Notes under the pieces: generated by a model | The model's database searches: none | What the model was told of the DNA's origin: nothing | The model's input: the letters and a program-made list of their open reading frames with translations, nothing else | Made by a program: the position numbers and the translations under genes | Shown: piece after piece, positions 35,722 to 45,952 of the stretch | Numbering within the stretch: the first letter of the stretch is position 1 | Layout of the letters: every line of letters begins with the position of its first letter | NCBI GenBank assembly: GCA_958295895.1 | Contig: CATQHI010000006.1 | Span: forward strand, 140,735 to 204,734 | Source: Saprospiraceae bacterium | Lineage (GTDB): Bacteria > Bacteroidota > Bacteroidia > Chitinophagales > Saprospiraceae | DNA length: 64,000 nt | Direction: 5' to 3'

Positions 35722-38700
35722 TTACCCCCCGGGACGGCCTTGGCGAAAGGACTCTGGCGCCAGCACCCGAAAGCCATACCGCCCCGCCCCGAGGGTAAAC
35801 GTAAGCCGGTCACCCTGCTGCTGCCCGGTCACGGCCCTTCCCGATTGGTCTTGCACCTGCGACCCCGCCCCCGTTTTAAGGGCTACCGTTGCCGTCGTGT
35901 TAGGGGGGATCAGGAAGGAGTAGTCGGTGCCGGTCTCCGTGATCTCCCAGCCGCTCTCGATGCGTCCGTAAGCGGAGTTGTAGTGGCCGCGGGCGAAGGT
36001 CATCTCTCCGGTCGGGTCCGGAGTGGGAGCCAGGATGAACCGCTTGAAGCCCGGGGCGGTGGAGTCGCGCTGGATACCCAGCGAGCGCTCGTACATCCAG
36101 GCGGCGACGGCGCCAAAGGAGTAGTGATTGAAGGAATTCATGCTATTGTTGCCCCCGAAGCCCTCGGCCTCCGTGTAGGAATTGAGCCGCTCCCAGATGG
36201 TGGTCGCGCCGTTCTTGACCGGGTAGAGCCAGGAGGGGTAGGTCTCCTGCTGTAGGAGACGGTAGGCCAGGTCGTCGCGGCCCGTCGCGCTCAGGGCCTC
36301 CGAGATCGCCGCCGTACCGATAAAACCGGTCATGAGACTGTAGGGAGGGCGTGGGGTACCGCTGTCGTCGGTATTTTCCCGTTCGACGGTAGCGGCCAGT
36401 CGGGCGGGGACGCGGGTGCGGTGAAGGGTGTCGACCATGCCCAGTGCCAGGGGGACGGCGTAGCTGGCCTGGGTGTCCATGGGTTTTCCCCGCAGGCTGG
36501 TGTCGATGGTCACGCCCGTGGAAAAATTAAAGCGGAGGCCCTGGTCGAGGGTATAGCCGCTAGCGGGGTCGAGGTAGCGTGCAGCGAATTGCCGGCGGAA
36601 CTGCGCGTACTGCCCTTCGTAGTCCGCGGCCAAGTCGTTTTCCCCGAGCGCCCGGGCGGTTTGTCCCAGGATGTCCAGGTCATAGCCGTAGTAGGCCGCC
36701 CAGAGCAGGGAGTTGTCGTTGCGGTCGTTTTCGGGGCTGAGCCAGTCGCCGAGCGGGCCCTCCATCAGCAGCCCGTCCTCGAAGCGGGTACCCAGGAAGC
36801 TCACGTAGCGCTGCATGGCCGGAAAGTGAGCGCGCAGGGCGGCGAGGTCACCGAACTGCCGGTAGTTTTCCCAGGGTACGATCACCCCGGCGCTGCCCCA
36901 GATGGTACCGCCGAAGCCATTGCCCACCGGGGCTACGTCGGTGAAGCGCCCGTCCTCCGACTGCATATCGCGGATGGCCAGCGCGTGGCGGTTGAGAAAG
37001 AGGTTGATGTCCGCCAGCCAAGTGGCCGCCCGGCTGAAGACGTTGATGTCCCCGTTCCAACCCATGCGCTCATTGCGGGCCGGGGTGTCGGTAGGAATGG
37101 AGAGGAAGTTACCGCGCAGCGACCAGGTGATGTTGCGCCACAGCTGGTTGACCAGCGGGTTGGAGGTCTCGTAGCTACTGGCCAGCTCCTGCACGGAGCT
37201 CAGTACTACCCCCTTCACCGCCTCGCGCGGCCGCGCCCCCCGCGTACCGGCGAGCTCGACGTAGCGGTAGCCGTGGAAGGTAAAGCGGGGCTGGATGACC
37301 TCCCGGGCGGCACCCTTGGTGACGTAGATATCCTGCACGAGGGCGGCGCGGAAGTTTTCCAGCATGAGGGTATTTTCCTTGCCGGCGTAGGCGTCGAGGG
37401 GTGGGTAAAGCACCTCGGCGAAGCGCAGGGTAATGGTATCGCCCGGCGGTGGACTATCCAGGGTGATCTGGGGCACGCCGACCATGTTCTGGCCCATGTC
37501 GTAGAGGTAAACGCCGGGGCGCACCTCCCCGACGGACCGCGCGGTGAGGGTATCGACCGCGGTGACGGGGCGGCCGAGCTGACTGCGCAGATCCCAGTCA
37601 TCGTAAGCGAGGGAACCGGGGCGTCCGATAAGATCGGTGAAGGAGCCGGTGACCGCGGTACCGTCCAGGGGGACCCGGCGGGCGGGCTGCCAGGCGGTGT
37701 CGTCGAAGCCCGGTTCGGCCCAGCCGGAAATGGCCGCCTCGCGCCGGGCGTCGTAGACCTCTCCCTGGAAGAAGCTGCCGTAGCGGAGCGGTCCGTCGGT
37801 GAAGAGCTTCCAGTCGCGGTCGTTGGAGGTGATGAGCTGCTCGCTGCCGTCGACGTAGGTGACGATGAGCTGGGCGAGCAGGCTCTGCCGGTCGCCGAAG
37901 TAATTCCAGTTTTCGCCCTTGAAGGTGATATTACCGCTCCACCAGCCCTCGCTGAGCCAGGCTCCGAGGGCGTTGCCGCCCGCCCGCAGTTGGTCGGTCA
38001 CGTCGTAGGTCTGGTAGAAGTGGGTCTTGTTGTACTGGGTCAGGCCAGGGTCGAAGTAGTCTGCCCCGATGCGCTGCCCATTCAGGTACACTTCGTAGAT
38101 GCCGCGGGCGGTAACGTAGAGGCGTGCCCTGGCGATGGGTCGGTCTGCGGTGGTAAACTCGGTGCGCAGCAGCGGGGCGGCATGGCGGCTGGGGTCGGCA
38201 AGCCGGAGTTGACGGTGGGGTTGGGTGATAAACTGGGTGTCGGGCAGGGTAGCCAGTACGTTACCTGGCTGGCGGTAATTGCGGATGGCAACCTCAGAAA
38301 AGCCGGCTGCCTCACCGGCTTCCACGAGGTAGCCGACGTCGGCCACCATCGGGGCGGAGATAAAATCGCCCCCGTTGCCGTAGGGTTGAGGTTCATCGGT
38401 TCGGGGTTGAGCCGGTGTTCGGGGCCGCTCCCGTCCAGGTAAATATTGCCCTGCCCGAAGACCAGTTCGAGGGTGAAGCGGTGGGCAGCGTAGCGATTGC
38501 CGGTGTTGATGAGGCTGTCGGGGATGGGGTAGGAGCGTAGGGGCCGGTCGGCCCGGTCCGTCGGAGCGTAGCCGACGCGGTAGACCTGCAGCTGGGCCGG
38601 CTGCCCCTCGTCGAGCCCAGTGACATCGAGGACGAGGGCGAGGTAGCTTTCGTCCCGCGCATTCTTGACGGCCAGGAGATTCTTGTTCTTATCCAGCAGG

Positions 38701-39269
38701 CGGGGATCGTTGCCTCCGAAAAGAAAAGCGGCACGGTCACTGTCCGGCGCGAGCGTGAGGGTGTAATCAATGCGGAAGACCGAGAGGTAGGGGCTATAGA
38801 GGACCAGGTCCTCCGCACCGCCGCCAATCCACTGGGCATCGTTCCACTGGGTTTGGCTGTATCCGTCCAGTGTCAGGGCGGTTTCGAAGCGGGAGGCTCC
38901 GGTGGCGGTGGAGCCGTCCTCGGCCCAGAGGGTCACGCTCCAGTCGTAGCGGGTACGTGGCTGCAGGGGGGTGCCGGCGTAGGGGATATTGAGGGCGGTT
39001 TCGGCCGTGACCTTGCCGGAATCCCAGACCGGCTCGCCCGCCTCGTCGGTCACCGTGATTTGGTAGGCGGTCTGGTGGGCATTCTGGCGGTCGGCTACGG
39101 TGGTCATGCGCCAGCGGAAACGGGGGGTGGTGGTTTCCACGGCGAGGGGCTGGGGGAGGTACTCGGTCCGGAGGTCGGTCACGCCGGTCTGCGCGTGAAG
39201 GAGTGGCAGAAAAGCTGGGAGGAACAGACCGAGCAGGAGGCTTAGCGCAAGGCGGGAACGAAACGACAT
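35722..39269 (-). pseudogene. GH78 alpha-L-rhamnosidase, one frameshift
   Basis: A secreted enzyme that removes terminal alpha-L-rhamnose. The signal peptide (MSFRSRLALSLLLGLFLPAF) is followed by a fibronectin-like domain starting VTDLRTEYLPQPLAVETTTP, a rhamnosidase N domain (VTARGIYEVYLNGQRIGADY), and the (alpha/alpha)6 barrel with catalytic acids in DTPARNERMGWNGDINVF. A C-terminal beta domain ends near PESFRQGRPGG. At about 38383 a run of three G (CCC on this strand) puts the two halves out of frame. One more base restores NPYGNGGDFISAPMVADVGY, so the gene would encode about 1182 residues. Sequencing error or a recent mutation are both possible. The AGSQVQD segment near the end is encoded by a copy of the dispersed GC-rich motif (35851-35871). 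Confidence 0.88.
35851..35871 (-). repeat. Dispersed GC-rich motif inside the rhamnosidase gene
   Basis: On the minus strand GGGCGGGGTCGCAGGTGCAA, an exact match to the consensus, here translated as part of the C-terminal domain. Confidence 0.6.
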
Positions 39270-39433
39270 AGTGGATCGATTTACGCTTAAGGATACGGAA
39301 CTATGCGGCAGGCGGGCGGCGTACGCTACACGGAGCCCAGCGAGTCCAGGGCTGGATGCACATATCCCGCACCCCGGCCACCGCGGGCAGTAGCGTAGTT
39401 ATACCGCCCGGCCGATACCCCTATCTTGCACCC

Positions 39434-40965
39434 ATGCTCAAGTACCCCATCGGCATTCAGGACTTCCGTACCCTCCGCGAGGGGGGCTACGCCTACGTGG
39501 ATAAGACGGAGCACATCCACCGGCTGCTGACCACGGGTAAATACTACTTCTTCAGTCGGCCGCGCCGCTTCGGCAAATCGCTGACGGTGGCCACCATGAA
39601 CGAGCTGTACAGTGGCAGCCGCGAGCTCTTCGACGGGCTATGGGTGCAGGACCACTGGGATTTTGAGGCGATGCGGCGACCGGTACTGTGGCTTAAACTG
39701 GCGCGCCTCGATTATCGTGAAAAGGGGCTTTCTAAAGCGCTACTCGACGAGTTGCATCGTATAGCTCGAACTTACGATCTCACGCTTACGGAGGGCACGT
39801 TAAAGGAAACTTTTGACGGGATGCTACGCCGCCTTGCCAATCAGCACGGACGGGTAGTGCTGCTGGTCGACGAGTACGATAGCCCATCATCGACTACCTC
39901 GATGACCTGCCGCAGGCGGAGGCCAACCGCGAAGTGCTGAAGAACTTCTATTCCGTAATCAAAGATAGCGATCCCTTTCTAGAATTGGTATTCATCACCG
40001 GAGTGAGCGCCTTCAGCAAGGTCAGCATCTTTTCCGACCTCAACCATTTAAACAACATTTCGCTATCGCCGCTAACCAACACACTGGTTGGAATCACCGA
40101 GGCGGAGCTAGAAACATACTTTGAGCCCGCGCTAGCGTCGGTCAACCGGACGCAAATGCGGCGCTGGTATAATGGCTACTCCTGGACGGGGGAGCAAACG
40201 GTATACAACCCCTTCTCTCTACTCTGTTTTCTGTCCGATGGGCAGTACCGCAACTACTGGTTCGAGACCGGCACCCCCACCTTTTTGGTCAAAGCGCTGC
40301 GTGACCGGCAACTTTACCCCCCTGCACGATATCGAGCTCACGCAGCAGGATCTGACGTCGTTCGAGTTGGGTCAGTTACCGGCCCTACTCCCTGCTGTTC
40401 CAGACGGGCTATTTGACCATCACCGAGTCCGAGCCGGCTATCAGCTACTATAAACTCGATTTTCCCAACCTGGAGGTCAAACAATCGCTGGAAGAGATGT
40501 TCGCTGGGTGCCTACGCCAGTGAGGAGGCGGGCAATCCCCGTAGCCGCGTCCTGGCGATTTACCGAGCGCTCCAACGCAAGGAGATTGACAAGGTCGTCG
40601 AGGCCATTAACGCCGTATTGAGCGGCGTCCCGTATGATCTCTGGCAACGCGGTGACGAGCGTACCTTCCATACCCTGGTGCATTTGCTCTTCAGTTTACT
40701 GGTGCATTTGCTCTTCAGTTTACTGGGGGTCATCGTTCAGTCCGAAGTCCACACCGCCCGCGGCCGCTGCGATGCCCTGGTGCTCGTCGATGACTACGTC
40801 TACGCCTTTGAGTTCAAGATAAATGCTACCGCTCAGGCTGCCCTGGACCAGATCGCGGCCCGTGGCTACCTGGCTCCCTACGCCGATGACCCGCGGGAAA
40901 AGGTGGCGGTGGGGATCAGTTTTGACAGCGAGAGTAGACAGATCGGAGCCTGGGCTGAGGTGTGA
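39434..40965 (+). pseudogene. AAA-ATPase-like/PD-(D/E)xK nuclease family protein, several frameshifts
   Basis: From ATG 39434 the protein starts MLKYPIGIQDFRTLREGGYA, with the P-loop variant SRPRRFGKSLTVATMNELY and Walker B VVLLVDEYD; this is the AAA-ATPase_like family common in Bacteroidota. At about 39885 the frame shifts to DYLDDLPQAEANREVLKNFYSVIKDSDPFLELVFITGVSAFSKV in another frame, then breaks again near 40310 and 40500. The last frame gives the nuclease-like domain RCDALVLVDDYVYAFEFKIN, in which Asp and Glu-x-Lys are still visible. The family is usually present in many copies per genome, and its role is unknown. With at least three frame breaks plus a 24-bp tandem duplication, this copy is dead unless the assembly is poor here. 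Confidence 0.82.
40678..40725 (+). repeat. 24-bp perfect tandem duplication
   Basis: The unit at 40678-40701 (beginning GTGCATTTGCTCTTCAG) is repeated exactly at 40702-40725. It keeps frame and duplicates eight residues (VHLLFSLL) in the decayed ATPase/nuclease gene, so it is a recent slippage event. Confidence 0.9.
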
Positions 40966-41364
40966 GGAAGTCTTGCGCCTCTGATAGTTCCGATAGCTAT
41001 CGGGGGGGGCGCCATGCGATGAGATGGGCGGGGACGCAGGTGCGAAGAGGGCTAATTTTGCCGTGCAGGTAAAATACGCTTGCTGGATTGCGATAAGTAA
41101 CTGTAGCGCAGGGAACTATTACCTGGGCATGAAACGGCCGGATGTCGTTTTGCTTAATTGGTTGGATTACAGGGAAATAGGCGATTTTGGCAGGTTGTAC
41201 TTTTGCAGGAAGTAGAACCTAGTAACGTGGGCAGGTGCGCAGGCCGCCTTCCCGCAAACAATGATACGAAGAAGTCAACTATTAATAACCTGTAAATGCT
41301 CAGCTAGCTATAAAAACATGGCCGGGCGGCTTGTCGAACCTGCGGTGTTCTGCGCTTTCTTTTC
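40966..41364. other. Gene-free interval before the IS66 element
   Basis: About 400 bases without a convincing gene. It holds an eight-G run near 41002-41009 next to a CGATAGCTATCG palindrome and one dispersed GC-rich motif at 41026-41045. A 63-codon frame at 41024 starts inside that motif and has no family features. The right end (41357-41364, TTCTTTTC) is the target duplication of the IS66 element. Confidence 0.5.
41026..41045 (+). repeat. Dispersed GC-rich motif
   Basis: GGGCGGGGACGCAGGTGCGA, one mismatch from the consensus, in non-coding DNA after the decayed ATPase/nuclease gene. Confidence 0.55.
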
Positions 41365-41395
41365 GTAAGCATCCGAGCAACCCCGTATGGCTAGT

Positions 41396-42968
41396 CTACA
41401 CGTTAGCCTTCCAGCGCCCCGGTAGCAACTCCTCGATGCGGTTGATGGGGTGCTGACCGATCCGCAACAAGATGTCATGCAGCCACTCGCGCTCATTGAC
41501 GCCCGCCTCGCGGCAACTGCCGAAGAAGGAGTACATCATGGCCGCCCGGCCAGCCCCCTGCCGCGAGCCAGCGAACAGATAGTTCTTGCGCCCTAGGGCC
41601 AGGGGGCGGATCTTGTTCTCGATCAGGTTGTTATCGATCTCGATGCGCCCGTCGTCCAGGTAAGCCCCGAGCCGTGGCAGATGGTTGTGGGCGTAGCTGA
41701 GCGCCTTACCGATGCCCCCCTTACTCAAGTTAGTTCGCCGCTGCTCGCCTACCCACTCCAGCAGGGCCGTATAAGCCGGACGGGCGTAGCGCTGGCGCAA
41801 CTGCCTACGCCGCTCGGGCCCCAGCTCGTAGCGACGGCAGAGATCCTCGCTGCGGTAGAGATACTGGATGGCGCCGAGGGCCATTTCGGCTAGCTCCCGG
41901 TGATTGGAGCGAGCGTCGAAGAACTTACGCCGGATATGGGCCAGACAGCTGACCAGCACTACCCCGGGGTGGGCCTTCATGAAGCTGGTATAGGCTGAGT
42001 AGCCGTCGCTCTGTAAGATGCCCCCGAAGGAGTCTAGCGTCTCGTGTAAAATGTTTGCTCCCCGTCCCGGGCGGTAGGTAAAGAGCACCCCGCCGGCCAC
42101 CGGATTGCGGAACACCCACATGTAGCCCAGGTGTACCTTGCGCGACTTAGGCGGATGGCGGTGACTCTTGTTCTTGGTCTGCTCCCCTCCCCGTTCCAGG
42201 ACGGTAATGCGCGACTCGTCGCCCTGCAGATAGTCGGTGTCGAGCACCTGCCGTTGTAGGGCGGCGTAGAGGGGTTCGAGCAGTGTGCAGGTGGCAGCAG
42301 GGCCAATCGCCTAGAGTGGAGGAGGGGATGTCCCAGTCGAAGTCCCGCCTGAACATGGCGCGCTGACGGTACAGCGGCAAGTGGTCGATGAACTTAGCGA
42401 TGGCCAGCTGGGTCAGTAGCCCCGCTCCGGCGATGGCCTTGGGGAGCACCTGGTCCGGGGCGGCAGCCTGGACCACCGCGCTTACTTCTTCGTCCGGTAC
42501 TTCTTCGTCCCGGCCTTCTTCATGCTGATCCACTTTGACCGTAGGTCGCACATAGCGGGGCCGCACGTACTCGATCACCTCTAGCTTACCCGGGGTGTAG
42601 TCGACCTTACGCGTCACGTCCTGGCCGATCTCGATCAGACCGTCGGTGTCTTCAGCCGGTTCGACGCGCAGCCGACGCACCGGTAGATGCTCGGGCAGCG
42701 GGGTGCGCCCGGGGTGGGGCTTAGCCTTGGTCTTACGTCGTTCGTAGCTGATGCGCTCCTTGGCTGGCTCGGCCGGTTGTTCGGGGTCTGCTTGCGGCGG
42801 CCACAGGGTTATCTGCTCGGCCGCCGCCGTCGCTGGCACGAAGCGCTCGGACTTTACCCCGAAGATCAGTCCCTTAAGCTCAGCTAGCTCATGACGTAGG
42901 GCGTCGATCTGCCCCTGTTTTTGACGTATTGCCGCCTCATATTCTGCCCGGGAAACGGTGGCTTCCAT
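41396..42968 (-). pseudogene. tnpC: IS66 transposase TnpC, frameshifted
   Basis: The N-terminal part has a coiled-coil start (YEAAIRQKQGQIDALRHELAELKGLIFG), KSERF, and the zinc-ribbon-like and central sections typical of IS66 (GLLTQLAIAKFIDHLPLYRQ). The C-terminal part has DYLQGDESRITVLERG, with the first catalytic Asp; GGILQSDGYSAYTSF, with the second; and GRIEIDNNLIENKIRPLALGRKNYLFAGS, with the Glu in NNLIEN. At about 42300 an extra base in GGGCC shifts the frame between STLGDW and AATCTLLEPLYAALQRQVLD. IS66 TnpC is not known to be made by programmed frameshifting, so this is decay or error. Confidence 0.88.
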
Positions 42969-43000
42969 ATGCGACAAAAATACGAAAAGCGCCCCGTAAA

Positions 43001-43374
43001 TCAGGCCGCCCGGCTATATCTTTTGCGCCGTTTCACGGATTTAATTTCGATACCCTCCAGCAGTAACTGGATGTCCGTCCAGCTCATCTCCAGGCGCTCG
43101 CCCTCCCCGGCCGGTAGCTCAAAAGTGCCCCGTTCCAGCACTTTGTACCAGACCACGACCGCCGCAGGCAGCAGCGTAGCTAACCCGGTGCGGTCCCAGA
43201 CCAGCAATTTGATGCGGTCGCGGCGGCGGTTGAGGAAGATTAGAACACATCACCACTTAGGAGTTCGTGGTCGATGTGCTGGCGTACCAGACCACTAAGC
43301 CCATTGAAGCCTTTTCGCATATCGGTGATACCACGGTACAAAAAGTAGCGCTGACGGCTAGAAAAGCTAAGCAT
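43001..43374 (-). pseudogene. tnpB: IS66 Orf2 protein TnpB, frameshifted
   Basis: From ATG 43374 the frame reads MLSFSSRQRYFLYRGITDMR and KGFNGLSGLVRQHI up to a stop near 43243. The shifted frame then gives IFLNRRRDRIKLLVWDRTGL and WYKVLERGTFELPAGEGERL, the core TnpB signature (IFLNR-RDRIK-L-WD--G, then YK-LE-G-F--P). A two-base insertion or one-base loss at 43240-43245 separates the parts. TnpB is an accessory protein needed for IS66 transposition. It overlaps the end of tnpA by 8 bp. Confidence 0.85.
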
Positions 43375-43705
43375 CGCCGCCGGAGCAGAGTTCGCGGCTG
43401 AGCCGGATGAGGTCTGCCAGTAGCCAGTTCGTCAGCTCCAGGCGAGCGCCGCCGGGCAGGTGTACCGTTGTGCCGCAAGTGATCTCCTCCTCCGACGCTG
43501 CCGCCACCAAGGATGGAGTGACTAAGCGAGTAAAGCCCCCCGGTGCCGACACCGTTTGCTTACCGGCAGCGTACTTTGCGCGCCAGGCGTAAAAAGTACC
43601 GGTATTGATACCGTGGGACCGGCAGAACTCAGCGATGGACGCTCCACCGCTACTTTGCTCGGCCAGCAGGTGCTTAATTTGTTCGGGTGATCTACGGCGG
43701 CGCAT
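43367..43705 (-). CDS. tnpA: IS66 Orf1 protein TnpA
   Basis: A 112-residue DNA-binding accessory protein. MRRRRSPEQIKHLLAEQSSGGASIAEFCRSHGINTGTFYAWRAKY read across the strand forms the helix-turn-helix shared by IS3 and IS66 first genes (S---FC---G----TFY-WR-K). The C-terminal part (VHLPGGARLELTNWLLADLI) matches the IS66-specific domain. It is the only intact gene of this element and overlaps tnpB by 8 bp. Confidence 0.88.
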   Translation of the reverse strand: MRRRRSPEQIKHLLAEQSSGGASIAEFCRSHGINTGTFYAWRAKYAAGKQTVSAPGGFTRLVTPSLVAAASEEEITCGTTVHLPGGARLELTNWLLADLIRLSRELCSGGDA

Positions 43706-43786
43706 CTAGTCAATTTTGCTGGCCGCAAAGTTCAAGCCGCATGTCTAAACCGACAAGATGGGGTTGCTCGGATGCTTACTTCTTTT

Positions 43787-44893
43787 CTATATCATAGTTG
43801 ATCTGATATAAGCTTCTTTGAGGAACTCATGTGCTGAACCTACGCCAGTTTCTAGACATTCAAGTAGCTCAGATGTATTAATATCTATAATCAATCGTTT
43901 ATTTCGTGAATCTCTAATTCTTTCCTGATGAAATCCTTCAGTATATCCAGATGAGCTAATGAAAATTCCCACATTAGCTCTAGATCCTCTATTTTCTAAT
44001 TTACGCGAAAAGGAAACGTATTCATTTTTATCCACCTTCTGTGTTTTCCAGTTTTTACATTCTACTAGAATGAATTGGCTTTCTTTATTCCAAGGTGAAT
44101 TATCACTTTCGTTGAAGATAACTAAGTCGATTTCTTCATTATTAGTACGAACTCTTTCTCTGACATGGAATCCCTCTATCCTTTGCATAAAAAATGCAAC
44201 GAGTTCTTCTAATGACTTTCCCTTCTCATCATTAGTTCGTGCAAACTTGTAATTTGATAATAGGTAAGGAAGAGTTAAGTCACTAAAATCTGCAACTCGT
44301 TCTAAATACTTTTTCCTAGTTAAAGACATGTATCCTTGAAAAAGATCCAGATTACGAATTACATCTTTGAAAGCATTAATTACTAGGTCAACCAATGTTC
44401 GAAGAGATAAATCTCCAGTATGTTCATCGTATTTAAAGACAAGGATTTCTATATGTCTGTCTACGAACGATCTATACTTTTCGTCATGTTCATCCTCTAC
44501 ATCGTTTTCTAAGGCAATTAATTTGAAATCTATCTCATCGTTAAAATATTTATGAACAGAGAAGCGATATTCTCCATCAAACGATTTTAACATGAACTGC
44601 CTTACAAAGTAATCCAACGCATCATTCATTGTAAGATGAGGGAATGAATTATGTGTTTGCCATCGCTCAACTTCCCAATGCACCTGTATTAAGGAACTCG
44701 GCTTATTATTAAAGTTATTGTACGTGAACTCAAGGCTACAATATCGATTCTCATGAATTTCTTCGCCCTCATCCGTAGTAAACATCCAATTTTCAGGATA
44801 ATCCTTAAAGTATTTATCCGTAAGTTCCTCTAAATAGAAAAAATCCCAGTCAGGCGGTGGCTTCTCATAGATATCATCTTCGTTTTCAGTCAT
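43787..44893 (-). CDS. Mrr-like PD-(D/E)xK nuclease, AT-rich cassette gene 2
   Basis: A 368-residue acidic protein. Residues 1-about 220 are a helical domain that I do not recognise. Residues about 224-320 form a restriction-endonuclease-like fold of the Mrr type. GKSLEELVAFFMQRIEGFHV supplies the conserved Glu (229), EEIDLVIF the Asp (256), and FILVECKNWK the Glu-x-Lys pair (278/280), followed by RANVGIFISSSGYTEG, the usual strand and glycine turn after the active site. It therefore probably cleaves DNA (or RNA). The gene is strongly AT-rich, unlike its neighbours, and lies 60 bp after the metallopeptidase gene on the same strand, so the two look like one transferred operon. The stop TAG uses the first base of the IS66 target duplication, so the gene is intact. 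Confidence 0.8.
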   Translation of the reverse strand: MTENEDDIYEKPPPDWDFFYLEELTDKYFKDYPENWMFTTDEGEEIHENRYCSLEFTYNNFNNKPSSLIQVHWEVERWQTHNSFPHLTMNDALDYFVRQFMLKSFDGEYRFSVHKYFNDEIDFKLIALENDVEDEHDEKYRSFVDRHIEILVFKYDEHTGDLSLRTLVDLVINAFKDVIRNLDLFQGYMSLTRKKYLERVADFSDLTLPYLLSNYKFARTNDEKGKSLEELVAFFMQRIEGFHVRERVRTNNEEIDLVIFNESDNSPWNKESQFILVECKNWKTQKVDKNEYVSFSRKLENRGSRANVGIFISSSGYTEGFHQERIRDSRNKRLIIDINTSELLECLETGVGSAHEFLKEAYIRSTMI

Positions 44894-44953
44894 TACACAA
44901 TCTATTTTTATTGTATATTTTTCGTATTACTTCGTTTTAGCGTGCATATTGTA

Positions 44954-45952
44954 TTAATAATTTCTATATTTTTCAACGGCAAGATCTTTACGATTATCTC
45001 TTAACGATTTTAGTTTCAAAACATAAGCTATGATTTCTTTCTGATTATCTTCAATGTCTTTCAAAAGTGGGCGTATAGGATCTTCATCAAATATCCCTTT
45101 ACTTATAATTTGACTAAACTCCAGGCTTTTATCTACGATTTCTCTAGGTGTAGAACCCAGTTCGATTCCTCTCTGTGCAAGTACATCTTTCGTATATACA
45201 ACCAACATCATAACTGTCGACATTATTCGAATAACTGGGTGAGGGTGAGTATGCTCTTCGAAGTAAATTGGCATCCCCCGTCCATTGAAACTTAGCATAT
45301 AAATTAGAATGGAATAACATACATAAACCATCATGAATTCGATAGCTTTCTTGTCGTATTCCCCATTAAAGACCCTATCTCCATACATAAATAGATGATT
45401 GCAGATGTACATAGTACTGAATTCATCAGCGTCTAGTTCTAATATATGTCTTTCAATATTAAATTTACCTTGATTGGTTATTACTTCATTAAGATTGTTT
45501 ATTAGTGAATCACTTTTCTGTACTAGATGTCCCATTTCATGATAAAATGTAAAGTGCATTGAAATTTGATACATGATTAGCTCTAGAGGGTTATCTAAGA
45601 GCTTGGCTTTGGACTCGTGCCCAAGTGTAGCTATAGCTCCATCACAATTTAATTTTTCTAAAAAGGTAACAAAAAGAAAGTTCATCAGTCCCATATGAAA
45701 ACACAGGACGAAATGACCTTTATTTTTACCCGCAAATGCGTTCGATGAGTAATCAGACTTATAAAATAGCGTAGATGGATCGATGGAATACCTTTCTTTT
45801 GCTTTATTTAGATTAGTCTGATAGAAGAAATAGTTATTGTCGTATTCGTCACTAAACTTAGCGTCGTCGTAATTAAATACTATGTTACCAGAAATTATTT
45901 CTAAATCCACTATCTTTTGCACCTGTTCTAAGTACTGATCTATATGACTCAT
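44954..45952 (-). CDS. HExxH metallopeptidase, AT-rich cassette gene 1
   Basis: A 332-residue protein with a clear zinc-protease site. HFTFYHEMGHLVQK contains HExxH at residues 138-142, and RHILELDADEFSTMYICNHL about 30 residues later contains the ExDAD motif (Glu172), the third ligand pattern of gluzincins. Downstream, HTHPHPVIRIMSTVMM (about 234-250) matches the H-P---R element of several such families. No signal peptide; two or three hydrophobic stretches (FVLCFHMGLMNFLFVTF, FMMVYVCYSILIYML) may be buried helices or membrane contacts. The layout resembles phage-exclusion protease Lit (peptidase U49), which cleaves EF-Tu, but I cannot confirm homology. It is the first gene of the AT-rich pair with the Mrr-like nuclease. 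Confidence 0.78.
   Translation of the reverse strand: MSHIDQYLEQVQKIVDLEIISGNIVFNYDDAKFSDEYDNNYFFYQTNLNKAKERYSIDPSTLFYKSDYSSNAFAGKNKGHFVLCFHMGLMNFLFVTFLEKLNCDGAIATLGHESKAKLLDNPLELIMYQISMHFTFYHEMGHLVQKSDSLINNLNEVITNQGKFNIERHILELDADEFSTMYICNHLFMYGDRVFNGEYDKKAIEFMMVYVCYSILIYMLSFNGRGMPIYFEEHTHPHPVIRIMSTVMMLVVYTKDVLAQRGIELGSTPREIVDKSLEFSQIISKGIFDEDPIRPLLKDIEDNQKEIIAYVLKLKSLRDNRKDLAVEKYRNY

Larger units (their letters stand above)
41365..43779 (-). mobile_element. IS66-family insertion sequence, degenerate genes
   Basis: A 2415-bp element with perfect 20-bp terminal inverted repeats (GTAAGCATCCGAGCAACCCC at 41365-41384 and its complement at 43760-43779) and a perfect 8-bp target duplication TTCTTTTC at 41357-41364 and 43780-43787, the length expected for IS66. 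It carries tnpA, tnpB and tnpC in the usual order on the minus strand. tnpB and tnpC each contain one frameshift, so the element is probably immobile now. It sits immediately after the stop codon of the AT-rich nuclease gene; the duplicated G supplies the last base of that stop. Confidence 0.95.

Noticed and set aside
36421..38442. A 673-codon open frame on the plus strand
   Set aside because: It lies wholly antisense to the GH78 rhamnosidase; its Gly/Val/Glu-rich composition is the mirror of GC-rich codons and shows no family motif.
41024..41215. A 63-codon frame near the IS66 element
   Set aside because: It begins inside a dispersed repeat, lacks family features and has unusual codon use; treated as non-coding.
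42290..42310. Programmed frameshift in IS66 tnpC
   Set aside because: IS66 transposases are not known to use it; the site GGGCC is not a slippery heptamer, and tnpB is broken too.
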